Origin: CADEDH01 sp041394285
GTDB lineage: Bacteria; Actinomycetota; Acidimicrobiia; Acidimicrobiales; SZUA-35
Direction: 5' to 3'
Length of the DNA stretch: 64,000 nt
NCBI GenBank assembly: GCA_041394285.1
Contig: JAWKIL010000005.1
Location: 248,001 to 312,000 of the forward strand
Each line of letters begins with the position of its first letter. Position 1 is the first letter of the stretch. The notes beneath the pieces are model-generated. The model had not been told where the DNA came from. It saw only the letters and a list, made by a program, of their open reading frames with translations, and did not search any database. Made by a program: the position numbers and the translations under genes. Below, piece after piece: positions 32,160 through 39,666 of this stretch.

Positions 32160-32558
32160 GTGACCACGTTCATCGTGCTGATGGTCGTGCCGGCCCTCCT
32201 GATGGCCGGCCTCGCCTTCGACGGCGGCCGGATCCTCACCGCCCGCCGCCACGCCATCGACACCGCCCAGAACGCCGCCCTGGCCGGGGCCCAGGCCGTG
32301 GCCGGGCCGGTGGTGCGCCGGGGCGGCGTCGGCGTGGCCCCCGCCCAGGTCGACGCCGCCGCCCAGCGGTACCTGGCCGCCACCGGGGCCGCCGGCACCG
32401 TGCAGGTGGGCCCGAACGAGGTGACGGTCACGGTCACCGAGACCGTGGAGCTCGCCCTGCTACCCCTGGTCGGGATCTCCAGCCGAACCGTCACCGGCGT
32501 CGGCCGGGCCCAGCTGATCCGCGGTGTCACCGGCGAGGAGCTTCCCGCCGGCCCCTGA
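32160..32558 (+). CDS. TadG-like pilus protein, start disrupted
   Basis: The 132-residue open frame starts with a membrane helix (FIVLMVVPALLMAGLAFDGG), then RILTARRHAIDTAQNAALAG, the TadG/pilus-assembly pattern. Directly upstream in the same frame is SERGS, the usual cytoplasmic lead-in, but no start codon accompanies it. A GTG at 32096 in another frame gives VTACRRRPERSEPDR; removing one G from the GGGG at about 32139-32142 would join it to SERGSVTTF. The GTG at 32160 is kept here as the only in-frame start. Function: minor component of the Tad pilus apparatus. Confidence 0.65.
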   Translation: MTTFIVLMVVPALLMAGLAFDGGRILTARRHAIDTAQNAALAGAQAVAGPVVRRGGVGVAPAQVDAAAQRYLAATGAAGTVQVGPNEVTVTVTETVELALLPLVGISSRTVTGVGRAQLIRGVTGEELPAGP

Positions 32559-32701
32559 CCCGGGGATGGGCCGCTCGGCTCATTTGCCTGAACCTTCCGG
32601 CCCTCCCTGCCGAATCCGGATGGATCGACACCCTCGCCCCCACCACCCCCACCCCGGTCTCCGTCCGGCCACCGGTCCGCCTGCTCGTCCGGCTCCTCGC
32701 C

Positions 32702-33913
32702 GTGGTCCTGCTGGCCACAGCCCTCACCACGGCCAGCGCCGCCGCCACACCGGCCCCGTCGGCGGCGGCGTCGGTGACCGGTTGCACGATCGGCACGCCC
32801 GACGGCACCTGGGCCGGCGACGTCCAGGCGTCGGCCCGCACCGCCCGGGCCTGGCGCCTCTACCAGGCCTACTTCCTGCGTCAGCCCGACGGCCCCGGGC
32901 TCGACTACTGGCTGTCCCAGTACCGGGCCGGCATGTCGCTCCAGGGGCTGTCCTACAACTTCGCCCGCTCGGCCGAGTTCCAGCTCCGCTACGGCGCCCT
33001 CGACAACAGCGGCTTCGTCAACCTGGTCTACGCCAACGTGTTGTGCCGGGCCCCCGACCTCGACGGCTGGTCGTACTGGGTGACCAAGCTCAACCGGGGC
33101 GAGATCGACCGGGGCGAGCTGATGGTGCTGTTCTCCGAGGGCGCCGAGTTCGGCAACACCACCGGCACCCGCTGGAGCAGTTTCGCCTCCCCCGACCAGG
33201 CCAACCTCTACACCGACGGCTACGACGTCCAGCCGATCCCCGGGGGACTGATGGTGCGGATCAACTACGGCCTGGTCGACGTCCGCACCTCGCACGACCG
33301 GTGCTCGGTGGCGTCGATCAACGGCAACTGGTTCTCACCCCCCGAGGCGGCCAACCCCACCCCCACCGGGTTCGCCGTGATCGACGGCCAGCACGTGGCC
33401 GGTTCGGTGGAGCGCACCGACCGGGGCGTGATCGGCGAGCGCTACCGCCCCTACGGACCCGACGCCGAGCGGGTGTGGGCCTGGGACGGAGCGCACCAGA
33501 ACTCCAACCTGGGCTCGAAAGGGGGCCGGGTGCTCGAGAGCTGGGCCAGCTGGCAACCGGATGGAACGCCGCCCCTCGACAACGCCGCCGAGTGGCGGTG
33601 GGCCGCCGCCGGCATCCCCCTCATCGTCAACGGCCAGGTGTGGGACGGCTTCGCCGGCGTTCCCACCAGCGACTACACCCACTACACGTACCGCCACAGC
33701 TTCGTCGCCTTCGACAAGCACTGGAACACCCTCGTGTTCGGCACCACCACCGGCATGACCAGCGCCGGCCTCATCGCCTGGGCCCAGGCCCAGGGGTACG
33801 AGGACCTGGTGAAGTTCGACGGCGGCGGGTCGGCCGAGCTCAACATCAACGGCCAGCGGCGGGTGGCCGGCACCAGCCGCCACGTCCCCGTCTGGATCGG
33901 CATCGGCTGCTAG
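32702..33913 (+). CDS. secreted DUF4214 plus phosphodiester glycosidase (NAGPA-like) protein
   Basis: After a signal-like segment (LLATALTTASAAA), residues about 40-155 form a DUF4214-type repeat region (LYQAYFLRQPDGPGLDYWL, YANVLCRAPDLDGWSYWV). The second half is a phosphodiester glycosidase/NAGPA-like domain (SINGNWFSPP, GIPLIVNGQVWDG, HSFVAFDKHWNTLVFGTTTG, FDGGGSAELNING). It probably cleaves or binds surface sugar phosphodiesters. The start is uncertain. RPPVRLLVRLLAVVLLATAL just upstream would complete a good signal peptide but has no start codon in frame. An ATG at 32620 is in another frame, separated by C-runs prone to indels. Length from this GTG is 403 residues. Confidence 0.72.
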   Translation: MVLLATALTTASAAATPAPSAAASVTGCTIGTPDGTWAGDVQASARTARAWRLYQAYFLRQPDGPGLDYWLSQYRAGMSLQGLSYNFARSAEFQLRYGALDNSGFVNLVYANVLCRAPDLDGWSYWVTKLNRGEIDRGELMVLFSEGAEFGNTTGTRWSSFASPDQANLYTDGYDVQPIPGGLMVRINYGLVDVRTSHDRCSVASINGNWFSPPEAANPTPTGFAVIDGQHVAGSVERTDRGVIGERYRPYGPDAERVWAWDGAHQNSNLGSKGGRVLESWASWQPDGTPPLDNAAEWRWAAAGIPLIVNGQVWDGFAGVPTSDYTHYTYRHSFVAFDKHWNTLVFGTTTGMTSAGLIAWAQAQGYEDLVKFDGGGSAELNINGQRRVAGTSRHVPVWIGIGC

Positions 33914-33927
33914 ACCAGCATGGGGCC

Positions 33928-34824
33928 ATGCCCAGCAGCCCGACGACCGAGCCGGTGATCCGCCACGTCACCGCCACCCCCGACCCGCCCCCGGTGGGCA
34001 TCCCCAACCCCATCCATGCCGAGGACGGCGCCTCCGGGGCCGGCTACGCCGGGGCCCTGGTGGCCGGGGTCCGCACCTACGGCTGGGTGGCCGAGGCCGT
34101 CATCGAGGCGTTGGGCGAGGAGTGGCTGAGCAGCGGCTGGGCCGACGTCACCCTCCGCCGCCCCCTGTACTCGGGCGAGGTGGTGACGATCACCGTTGGC
34201 GCCCCCGGCAGCGACCCGAACGCCAGCGACCCGACCGCCCATCCGGTCAGCGCCGCCGTGGGCGACCGGATCGTGCTGGACGGCACCGTCGGCTCCGGCA
34301 CCGCCCCGTGGGCCGCCGACATCGACCCGCCGCCGCCGGCCCCGGCGCTGGACCCGCCGCCCCTGCGCCCCACCTACACGCTCGACACGGCCCCGGTGGG
34401 TGAGCCGCTCCGGCCGCTGGGCGCGTACCTGTCGGCCAACGGGGCCCGCAAGCTCACCTACGACGACCTGGGCCAGACCACCAGCCAGGTGCCCGACGGA
34501 CGCCTCCACCCCTGGTTCCTGGCCGCCAGCATGGCCCCGTTGACCCGACACAACTTCACCTACGGGCCCACCATCCACGTCCGCACCCAGATCCAGCACA
34601 TGGGTCTGGCCGCGGCCGAGCAGGAGGTGGTGGTGGGGGCGAAGATCGTCGAGGTCTACGACCGCAAGGACCACTGGTACCAGGTGCTCGACGGCCTCGT
34701 GGTGGGGGCCGGTGCCGCCCCCGGCTGCGCCGAGCTGGCCCGGATCCGCCACCACACGATCTTCCGTCCCCGGGGCACCACCATGCCACCGCCCATCACG
34801 GATGCGGCCGCAGGCGCGGTGTGA
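33928..34824 (+). CDS. MaoC/hotdog-fold protein, probable acyl-CoA dehydratase or thioesterase-like
   Basis: The 298-residue protein appears to hold two hotdog-like halves. The first includes HAEDGASGAGYAGALVAGVR and GWADVTLRRPLYSGEVVTI. The second includes HPWFLAASMAPLTRHNFTYG, TIHVRTQIQHMGLAA and VVVGAKIVEVYDRKDHWYQ. The pattern is that of actinobacterial double-hotdog proteins related to MaoC dehydratases. The catalytic Asp/His of true (R)-hydratases is not obvious, so activity is uncertain. Two crotonase genes follow on the same strand, consistent with an acyl-CoA context. Confidence 0.65.
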   Translation: MPSSPTTEPVIRHVTATPDPPPVGIPNPIHAEDGASGAGYAGALVAGVRTYGWVAEAVIEALGEEWLSSGWADVTLRRPLYSGEVVTITVGAPGSDPNASDPTAHPVSAAVGDRIVLDGTVGSGTAPWAADIDPPPPAPALDPPPLRPTYTLDTAPVGEPLRPLGAYLSANGARKLTYDDLGQTTSQVPDGRLHPWFLAASMAPLTRHNFTYGPTIHVRTQIQHMGLAAAEQEVVVGAKIVEVYDRKDHWYQVLDGLVVGAGAAPGCAELARIRHHTIFRPRGTTMPPPITDAAAGAV

Positions 34825-34837
34825 CAGGCTGAGCCGC

Positions 34838-35629
34838 ATGGAGCTGCACGAGTACAAAGACCGGTGGACGACGGCCGACGTGAGCCGGGACGACGCCGGG
34901 GTGCTGACGATCCGGATGCACTGGAGGGGGAAGTCGCTGATGTGGGGCGGCCCGCCCCACCAGGAGCTCCCCGAGCTGTTCAACGCCATCGCCTCGGACC
35001 GGGAGAACCGGGTGGTGATCATCACCGGCACCGGCGACACGTTCATCGGGCTGGGTGACGGGCCCAATCCGCTGGCCGAGGGTCGGGCCAACGCCACCGT
35101 GTGGGACCGGATCATCTGGGAGGGCAACCGGCTGGTGGACCAGATGCTGGCCATCGAGGTGCCGGTGATCGCCGCCGTCAACGGGCCGGTGTCGGTCCAC
35201 TCCGAGCTGGCGGTGCTGTGCGACGTGGTGCTGGCGGCCGAGCACACCTACTTCCAGGACGCCCCCCACTTCCCCGGCGGCCTCGTGCCCGGCGACTCGA
35301 TGCAGATCGTGTGGCCCCTGCTGCTCGGCCCCAACCGGGGCCGCTACTTCCTGCTCACCGGGCAGAAGATCCACGCCGAAGAGGCGCTGAGCCTTGGCAT
35401 CGTGGGCGAGGTGCTCCCGGCCGACCAGGTGCTGAACCGGGCCAACGAGATCGCCGCCGACCTGGCCAAGCTGAACCCGATCCTGCTCCGCAACACCCGC
35501 CACGCCCTGGTCCGCCCCATCCGGCGAGCCATGGCCGACGACCTCCACACCGGCCTGGCGCTGGAGGCCATCGCCTCCATGTCGGCCCGGGAGTGGAACA
35601 AGGCGCAGACCGAGAGCGAGGGGAAGTAG
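34838..35629 (+). CDS. enoyl-CoA hydratase/isomerase (crotonase) family protein
   Basis: The 263-residue protein has the crotonase layout: VVIITGTGDTFIGLGDG, VPVIAAVNGPVSVHSELAV, the metal-free acid/base region HFPGGLVPGDSMQI, and the helix ILLRNTRHALVRP. It diverges from standard enoyl-CoA hydratases around the first oxyanion motif (WRGKSLMWGGPPHQEL, then TFIGLGDG), as in branch members acting on unusual CoA esters or beta-diketones. Substrate unknown. It is 13 nt from the hotdog gene and 5 nt from the next crotonase, so the three are probably one transcript. CAGGCT lies 7 nt before the ATG. Confidence 0.82.
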   Translation: MELHEYKDRWTTADVSRDDAGVLTIRMHWRGKSLMWGGPPHQELPELFNAIASDRENRVVIITGTGDTFIGLGDGPNPLAEGRANATVWDRIIWEGNRLVDQMLAIEVPVIAAVNGPVSVHSELAVLCDVVLAAEHTYFQDAPHFPGGLVPGDSMQIVWPLLLGPNRGRYFLLTGQKIHAEEALSLGIVGEVLPADQVLNRANEIAADLAKLNPILLRNTRHALVRPIRRAMADDLHTGLALEAIASMSAREWNKAQTESEGK

Positions 35630-35634
35630 CAGCG

Positions 35635-36441
35635 ATGGCCACCTACGACACCGTCACCTACGAGACCGAGGGCCGGGTGGCCACGGTCACCCTCAACCGC
35701 CCGGAGAAGCTGAACGCCATCTCGGGCCAGCTCCAGGCCGAGCTGATCGCCGCCCTGGAGGAGGCCGAGGCCGACCCCGGCATCCACGTTGCCGTGGTCC
35801 AGGGGGCGGGCCGGGCCTTCTGCACCGGCTACGACATCACCGCCGGCGGTACCGGCGGGGGCGGCGTCACCGGCGACCGCGACGGCCTGGAGCGCATCAT
35901 GCGGGGTTGGCTCCGCATCTGGGACATGCGCCTGGCCGTCGTGGCCAAGGTCCACGGCTACTGCCTGGCCGGCGGCACCCAGCTGGCCACGATCTGCGAT
36001 GTCACCTTCGTGTCCAACGAGTGCAAGGTGGGCACGCCCCAACTGCCGCTGGGCGCCGGCTACGTGGCGTCGAGCTGGACGTGGCTGGTGGGCCCGAAGA
36101 AGGCCAAGGAGATGTTCTTCCCCACGGGCGAGATGATCTCCGGGGCCGAGGCGGCCGACTGGGGCCTGTTCAACCGGGCCGTTCCCGCCGACCAGCTCGA
36201 CGAGACGGTGGCCGCCTACGTGGCCAAGGTGGCCCGCACCCCGAAGGACATCATCGCCCTGCAGAAGCAGTCGGCCAACCGGATCCAGGAGATCCAGGGC
36301 TTCCGGGAGGCCATGCTCCAGGCCGTGGAGGTCGACGCCATCGCCCACGCCTCCCCGGCGGTCAAGGCCATCAACGCCCACATCAGGTCCCATGGCCTGC
36401 AGGATTCGCTGCGGGCCTTCCAGGCCGGCGAGATTCCGTAG
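35635..36441 (+). CDS. enoyl-CoA hydratase/isomerase (crotonase) family protein
   Basis: The 268-residue protein has VATVTLNRPEKLNAISGQL, the oxyanion segment GRAFCTGYDITAGG, KVHGYCLAGGTQLATICDV and PQLPLGAGYVASSWTWLVG. A C-terminal helical trimerisation region is present (ALQKQSANRIQEIQGFREAM). A short Gly-rich loop follows the first oxyanion motif. The acid/base glutamates of canonical hydratase are not clearly aligned, so it could be an isomerase, hydratase or lyase. It starts 5 nt after the previous crotonase and is probably translated from the same mRNA. Confidence 0.87.
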   Translation: MATYDTVTYETEGRVATVTLNRPEKLNAISGQLQAELIAALEEAEADPGIHVAVVQGAGRAFCTGYDITAGGTGGGGVTGDRDGLERIMRGWLRIWDMRLAVVAKVHGYCLAGGTQLATICDVTFVSNECKVGTPQLPLGAGYVASSWTWLVGPKKAKEMFFPTGEMISGAEAADWGLFNRAVPADQLDETVAAYVAKVARTPKDIIALQKQSANRIQEIQGFREAMLQAVEVDAIAHASPAVKAINAHIRSHGLQDSLRAFQAGEIP

Positions 36442-36466
36442 ACCACCGCCAGGGCATGCTGAAGCG

Positions 36467-37408
36467 GTGAAGGTCTCCAGCCCGGACAAGCTCCTCTACC
36501 CCGACGACGGGATCACCAAAGCCCAGGTGGTGGACCACTACGCCACCGTGGCCCCGGCCCTGTTCCCGTGGGTCGAGGGGCGGCCGGTCACCGTCCAACG
36601 CTTCCCCCGGGGGATCTCGGCCCCCGGGTTCATGCAGAAGAACGCGGCCGACCACTACCCGTCCACGATCGAGCGCTACACGGTGCCCAAGCGGGAGGGG
36701 GGCGACACCGTGTATCCCGTGCTGACCACGCCGGACGACGTGGTGTACCTGGCCAACCAGAACACGATCACCTTCCACACGTGGACCGCCACCACCGCCC
36801 GCCCCGACCAGCCCGACTGGTTCCTCCTCGATCTCGATCCCGACGAAGGCGCCTCGCCCGAGGACCGGGTCGACGCCGCCCGCCGGGCCACCCGCCTGGC
36901 CGGTGAGGTGCTGCGGCGCTTCGGGCTGGAGTCGATGGTGGTGGCCACGGGGTCGAAGGGCTTCCATGTCCGGGCCCGGATCGAGCCCGGCCCCAGCCAT
37001 GACGAGGTCGACCTGGCGGGCCGGGCCGCCGCCGGGCTGGTGGCGGCGGCCGACCCGGAGCTGGCCACCGTCGAGTTCCTGAAGCGGGAGCGGGGTGGGC
37101 GGGTGTTCGTCGACTGGCTCCGCAACGGCCCCATCGCCACCTCGGTGGTGCCGTGGTCGCTGCGGCCCCGGGCCGGCGCCCCGGTGGCGGTGCCGATCGC
37201 CTGGGACGAGCTCGACGAGGTCGCCCCCGACGCCTTCACCCTGGCCCCCGGCGGGCTGGCTCCCATCGCCGACCGCCTGGCCCTCGACCTGCCCCTCCCC
37301 CCGCCGGCACCCCTGCCCGTAGCCGAGCTGACCGCCGCCGCCGAGGCCGCCGGCGTCGACCTCGCCACCACCCAGGACCGCTTCGGCCGGCGCAGCGGCC
37401 GAAGTTGA
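36467..37408 (+). CDS. stand-alone LigD-type polymerase domain (primase-like)
   Basis: The 313-residue protein is a single LigD polymerase domain. It begins SSPDKLLYPDDGITKAQVV and has TVQRFPRGI, GFMQKNAADHYP, HTWTATTARPDQPDWFLLD, the catalytic DLDPDEG, VATGSKGFHVRA and VFVDWLRNGPIATSVVPWSL. There is no phosphoesterase or ligase module. Such proteins add nucleotides or ribonucleotides at DNA ends in repair. It is the second LigD polymerase gene in the window and keeps the SKGFH histidine that the first one lacks. The GTG start has CATGCT 6 nt before it. Its last codons run into the 31-bp repeat array. Confidence 0.88.
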   Translation: MKVSSPDKLLYPDDGITKAQVVDHYATVAPALFPWVEGRPVTVQRFPRGISAPGFMQKNAADHYPSTIERYTVPKREGGDTVYPVLTTPDDVVYLANQNTITFHTWTATTARPDQPDWFLLDLDPDEGASPEDRVDAARRATRLAGEVLRRFGLESMVVATGSKGFHVRARIEPGPSHDEVDLAGRAAAGLVAAADPELATVEFLKRERGGRVFVDWLRNGPIATSVVPWSLRPRAGAPVAVPIAWDELDEVAPDAFTLAPGGLAPIADRLALDLPLPPPAPLPVAELTAAAEAAGVDLATTQDRFGRRSGRS

Positions 37409-37483
37409 GCACTGCGGGCGGCGCAGCGGCCGAAGTTGAGCACTGCGGTCGCCGCAGTGGCCGAAGTTGAGCACTGCGGCCGG
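37391..37483. repeat. 31-bp tandem repeat, three copies
   Basis: Units start at 37391, 37422 and 37453, each built on CGCAGYGGCCGAAGTTGAGC followed by ACTGCGG. In the third copy CCGCAGTG and CACTGCGG form an 8-bp inverted repeat. The first copy supplies the stop codon (in GTTGAGC) and last residues of the polymerase gene, and the array ends just before the next gene's -10 box. Confidence 0.85.
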
Positions 37484-37486
37484 CGG

Positions 37487-37492
37487 TAGGGT
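37487..37492 (+). promoter_or_regulatory. putative -10 element (TAGGGT), leaderless transcript
   Basis: TAGGGT is followed by 6 nt and the GTG of the response regulator at 37499, directly after the repeat array. Confidence 0.45.
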
Positions 37493-37498
37493 GGGCTC

Positions 37499-38248
37499 GT
37501 GCCCACCACGGTGCTCGTCGTGGAGGACGACGCCCTCATTGCGTCGAGCCTGCAGCGGGCCCTGGCGGCCCACGGTTACGAGGCGGCCGTGTGCGCCCAC
37601 GTGGCCGAGGCCCGCACCCTGATCGACGGCGACCCGCCCGATCTCGTGCTGCTCGATCTCGGGCTCCCCGACGGCGACGGCTCCGAGGTGGCCGCTCACG
37701 TGGCCCGGCACCATCCCACGGTCCCGGTGATCGTGCTCACCGCCCGGGCGGGCGAGATCGACGTGGTGCTGGGGCTCGAGTCGGGCGCCGTCGACTATGT
37801 GGTCAAGCCCTTCCGCCTGGCCGAGCTGCTGGCCCGCATCGCCGCCCACATCCGGCTCCGGGACGCCTTCACCGGCAGCACGGCTGGCGCCCCCGGCCCG
37901 GGCCGCGACCCGGGGCGGGTGCTGGCCGTGGGTGACCTGGCCGTCGACCGGGGATCCCGCACCGTCACCGTGGCCGGCGAGCCGGTGGCCCTGCGGCCCA
38001 AGGAGTTCGACCTCCTGGAGCGGCTGGCCCGTGACGCCGGCACCGTGATCACCCGGGAGCAGCTGATCACCGAGGTGTGGGACGAGCACTGGTGGGGCTC
38101 GACCAAGACGCTCGACGTCCACGTGAACTCGATCCGGCGCAAGCTGGGCGAGCAGGCGGGGCAGCCCAGCCGTATCTCCACCGTGCGGGGCGTCGGCTAC
38201 CGGCTCGAGCTGGCCCCGGCGGGCCCGGCTCCCAGCCGAGACCCGTGA
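37499..38248 (+). CDS. OmpR/PhoB-family response regulator
   Basis: The 249-residue protein has a receiver domain (VLVVEDDALIASSLQRAL, phospho-acceptor in LVLLDLGLPDGDG, VDYVVKPFRLAELLARI). A Gly/Pro linker follows, then a winged-helix DNA-binding domain (VALRPKEFDLLERLARDAG, TLDVHVNSIRRKLGEQ, ISTVRGVGYRLEL). It is coupled by a GTGA overlap to the kinase gene. With the kinase, the NEW3 protein and the ABC exporter it may form one operon, so it may control that exporter (inference). Confidence 0.92.
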   Translation: MPTTVLVVEDDALIASSLQRALAAHGYEAAVCAHVAEARTLIDGDPPDLVLLDLGLPDGDGSEVAAHVARHHPTVPVIVLTARAGEIDVVLGLESGAVDYVVKPFRLAELLARIAAHIRLRDAFTGSTAGAPGPGRDPGRVLAVGDLAVDRGSRTVTVAGEPVALRPKEFDLLERLARDAGTVITREQLITEVWDEHWWGSTKTLDVHVNSIRRKLGEQAGQPSRISTVRGVGYRLELAPAGPAPSRDP

Positions 38249-39609
38249 GCCGGCGGGTGCTGGCGGTGGTGCTGACCGTCACCATCCTGGCCGTCACCGC
38301 CTTCTTCGTACCGGCCGCCCTGGCCATCTGGAACGCCCAGCAGCGGGGCGAGCTGCTGGCCCTGCAGCGGGAGGCGTCGGTCGCCGCCAGCCGGGTGCCG
38401 CCCGACGGCGACCCGCTCCGCAACGGCGCCCTCGTCCCGGTCGACGGGTCGGCCCACCGCCTCGCCCTGTACCGGCCCGACGGTGCCCTGGCCGCCGGCG
38501 ACGGCCCGGCCCGGCCCGACCCGGTGGTGGCGACCGCCCTGGCCGGCGACTTCGCCGAGGGCTATGTGGACGGCGACCTGGTGGCGGCGGCACCGGTGCG
38601 CCGCCAGCCCGACGGGTCGGCCTACGTGGTGCGGATCGACGCCCCCCGGGGTGAGAGCCGCAACCGGTTCCTCGCCTCCGTGGCCGAGCTGGCCGGGGCC
38701 GGTGCGGCGGTGGTGGCGGTGGCCGGCCTGCTCGGCGTGCGGCTCACCCACCGTCTCAACCAGCCCATCGAGGATCTGCGGGCATGGGCCGGCGCCGCCG
38801 ACCTGGCCGGCCCGAGCCCGGCCCCTCTACCGCCACCGCCGCCCACCGGGATCGCCGAGCTCGACGGTCTGCGCCGGGCGCTGGTCGGCAGCCGCAACCG
38901 GATCGCCGAGTTGCTCACCCGGGAGCGGTCGTTCTCGTCGCAGGTGTCGCACCAGTTGCTCACGCCGGTGGCCGCCATGCGGGTGGCCATCGAGACCGAG
39001 CGGGCCGCCCCCCGGCCCGACCACACCGCCATCCTCGACGAGAGCCTGACCCAGCTCGACCGGTTGCAGAGCACGATCACCTCGATGCTGGCCCTGGCCC
39101 GCCACGTCTACCGGCCCGCCCTCCCGGTGGACCTGGCCGCCCTGGCCGCCGAGCGGGCCGCCGTGTTCCAAGCCATGGCGGCCCACGGGGGCCGGGAACT
39201 GGAGGTGGTGGGCCCACCGACCCCGGTGGTGGGCGACGCCGACGCCATCGGCCACATCGTGGACGTGCTCGTCCACAACGCCCTGCGCCACGGGCAGGGC
39301 CGGGTGACGGTGCGGGTGACCGGCCCGGCCGGCGGTCCGGTCGGCGCGGCGGGCCCGGTGGATGCGGTGGCGGCGGTGGAGGTGGCCGACGAGGGACCCA
39401 CCCCCACCGAGCGGGACCCCTTCGCCGAGCGGGGGGCCGACACCTCCCACGGCATCGGTCTGCGGTTGGCCCGCAGCCTGGCCGAATCGGCCCGGGGCCG
39501 CCTCGAGCTGATCGACGGGCCCACCACAGTGTTCCGGCTGACGGTTCCCGTGAACGCTGGGCCCGTTGCCCCGGTCGCCGCCGGGCCGGGCGACCGGGCG
39601 ACGTTTTAA
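38245..39609 (+). CDS. sensor histidine kinase
   Basis: The 454-residue kinase has two membrane helices (VLAVVLTVTILAVTAFFV and LAGAGAAVVAVAGLLGV) around a sensor of about 120 residues. A HAMP-like linker follows, then the H-box FSSQVSHQLLTPVAAMRVAI with the histidine to be phosphorylated. The ATP-binding part has the N-box LVHNALRHG, the G1 box VADEGPTP and the lid HGIGLRLARSLA, and is shorter than average. The extracytoplasmic part holds DGSAHRLALYRPDGALAAGD, so it may sense an envelope signal. It is coupled to the response regulator (GTGA). Confidence 0.88.
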   Translation: MSRRVLAVVLTVTILAVTAFFVPAALAIWNAQQRGELLALQREASVAASRVPPDGDPLRNGALVPVDGSAHRLALYRPDGALAAGDGPARPDPVVATALAGDFAEGYVDGDLVAAAPVRRQPDGSAYVVRIDAPRGESRNRFLASVAELAGAGAAVVAVAGLLGVRLTHRLNQPIEDLRAWAGAADLAGPSPAPLPPPPPTGIAELDGLRRALVGSRNRIAELLTRERSFSSQVSHQLLTPVAAMRVAIETERAAPRPDHTAILDESLTQLDRLQSTITSMLALARHVYRPALPVDLAALAAERAAVFQAMAAHGGRELEVVGPPTPVVGDADAIGHIVDVLVHNALRHGQGRVTVRVTGPAGGPVGAAGPVDAVAAVEVADEGPTPTERDPFAERGADTSHGIGLRLARSLAESARGRLELIDGPTTVFRLTVPVNAGPVAPVAAGPGDRATF

Positions 39610-39666
39610 CCGGGCGCTGTTCTTGGGCTCACCGGCCGCTCACCGGCGCCGGGCCATGGTGGCACG

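Noticed and set aside
37391..37483. CRISPR array
   Set aside because: Units are contiguous without unique spacers, and no cas genes are present.
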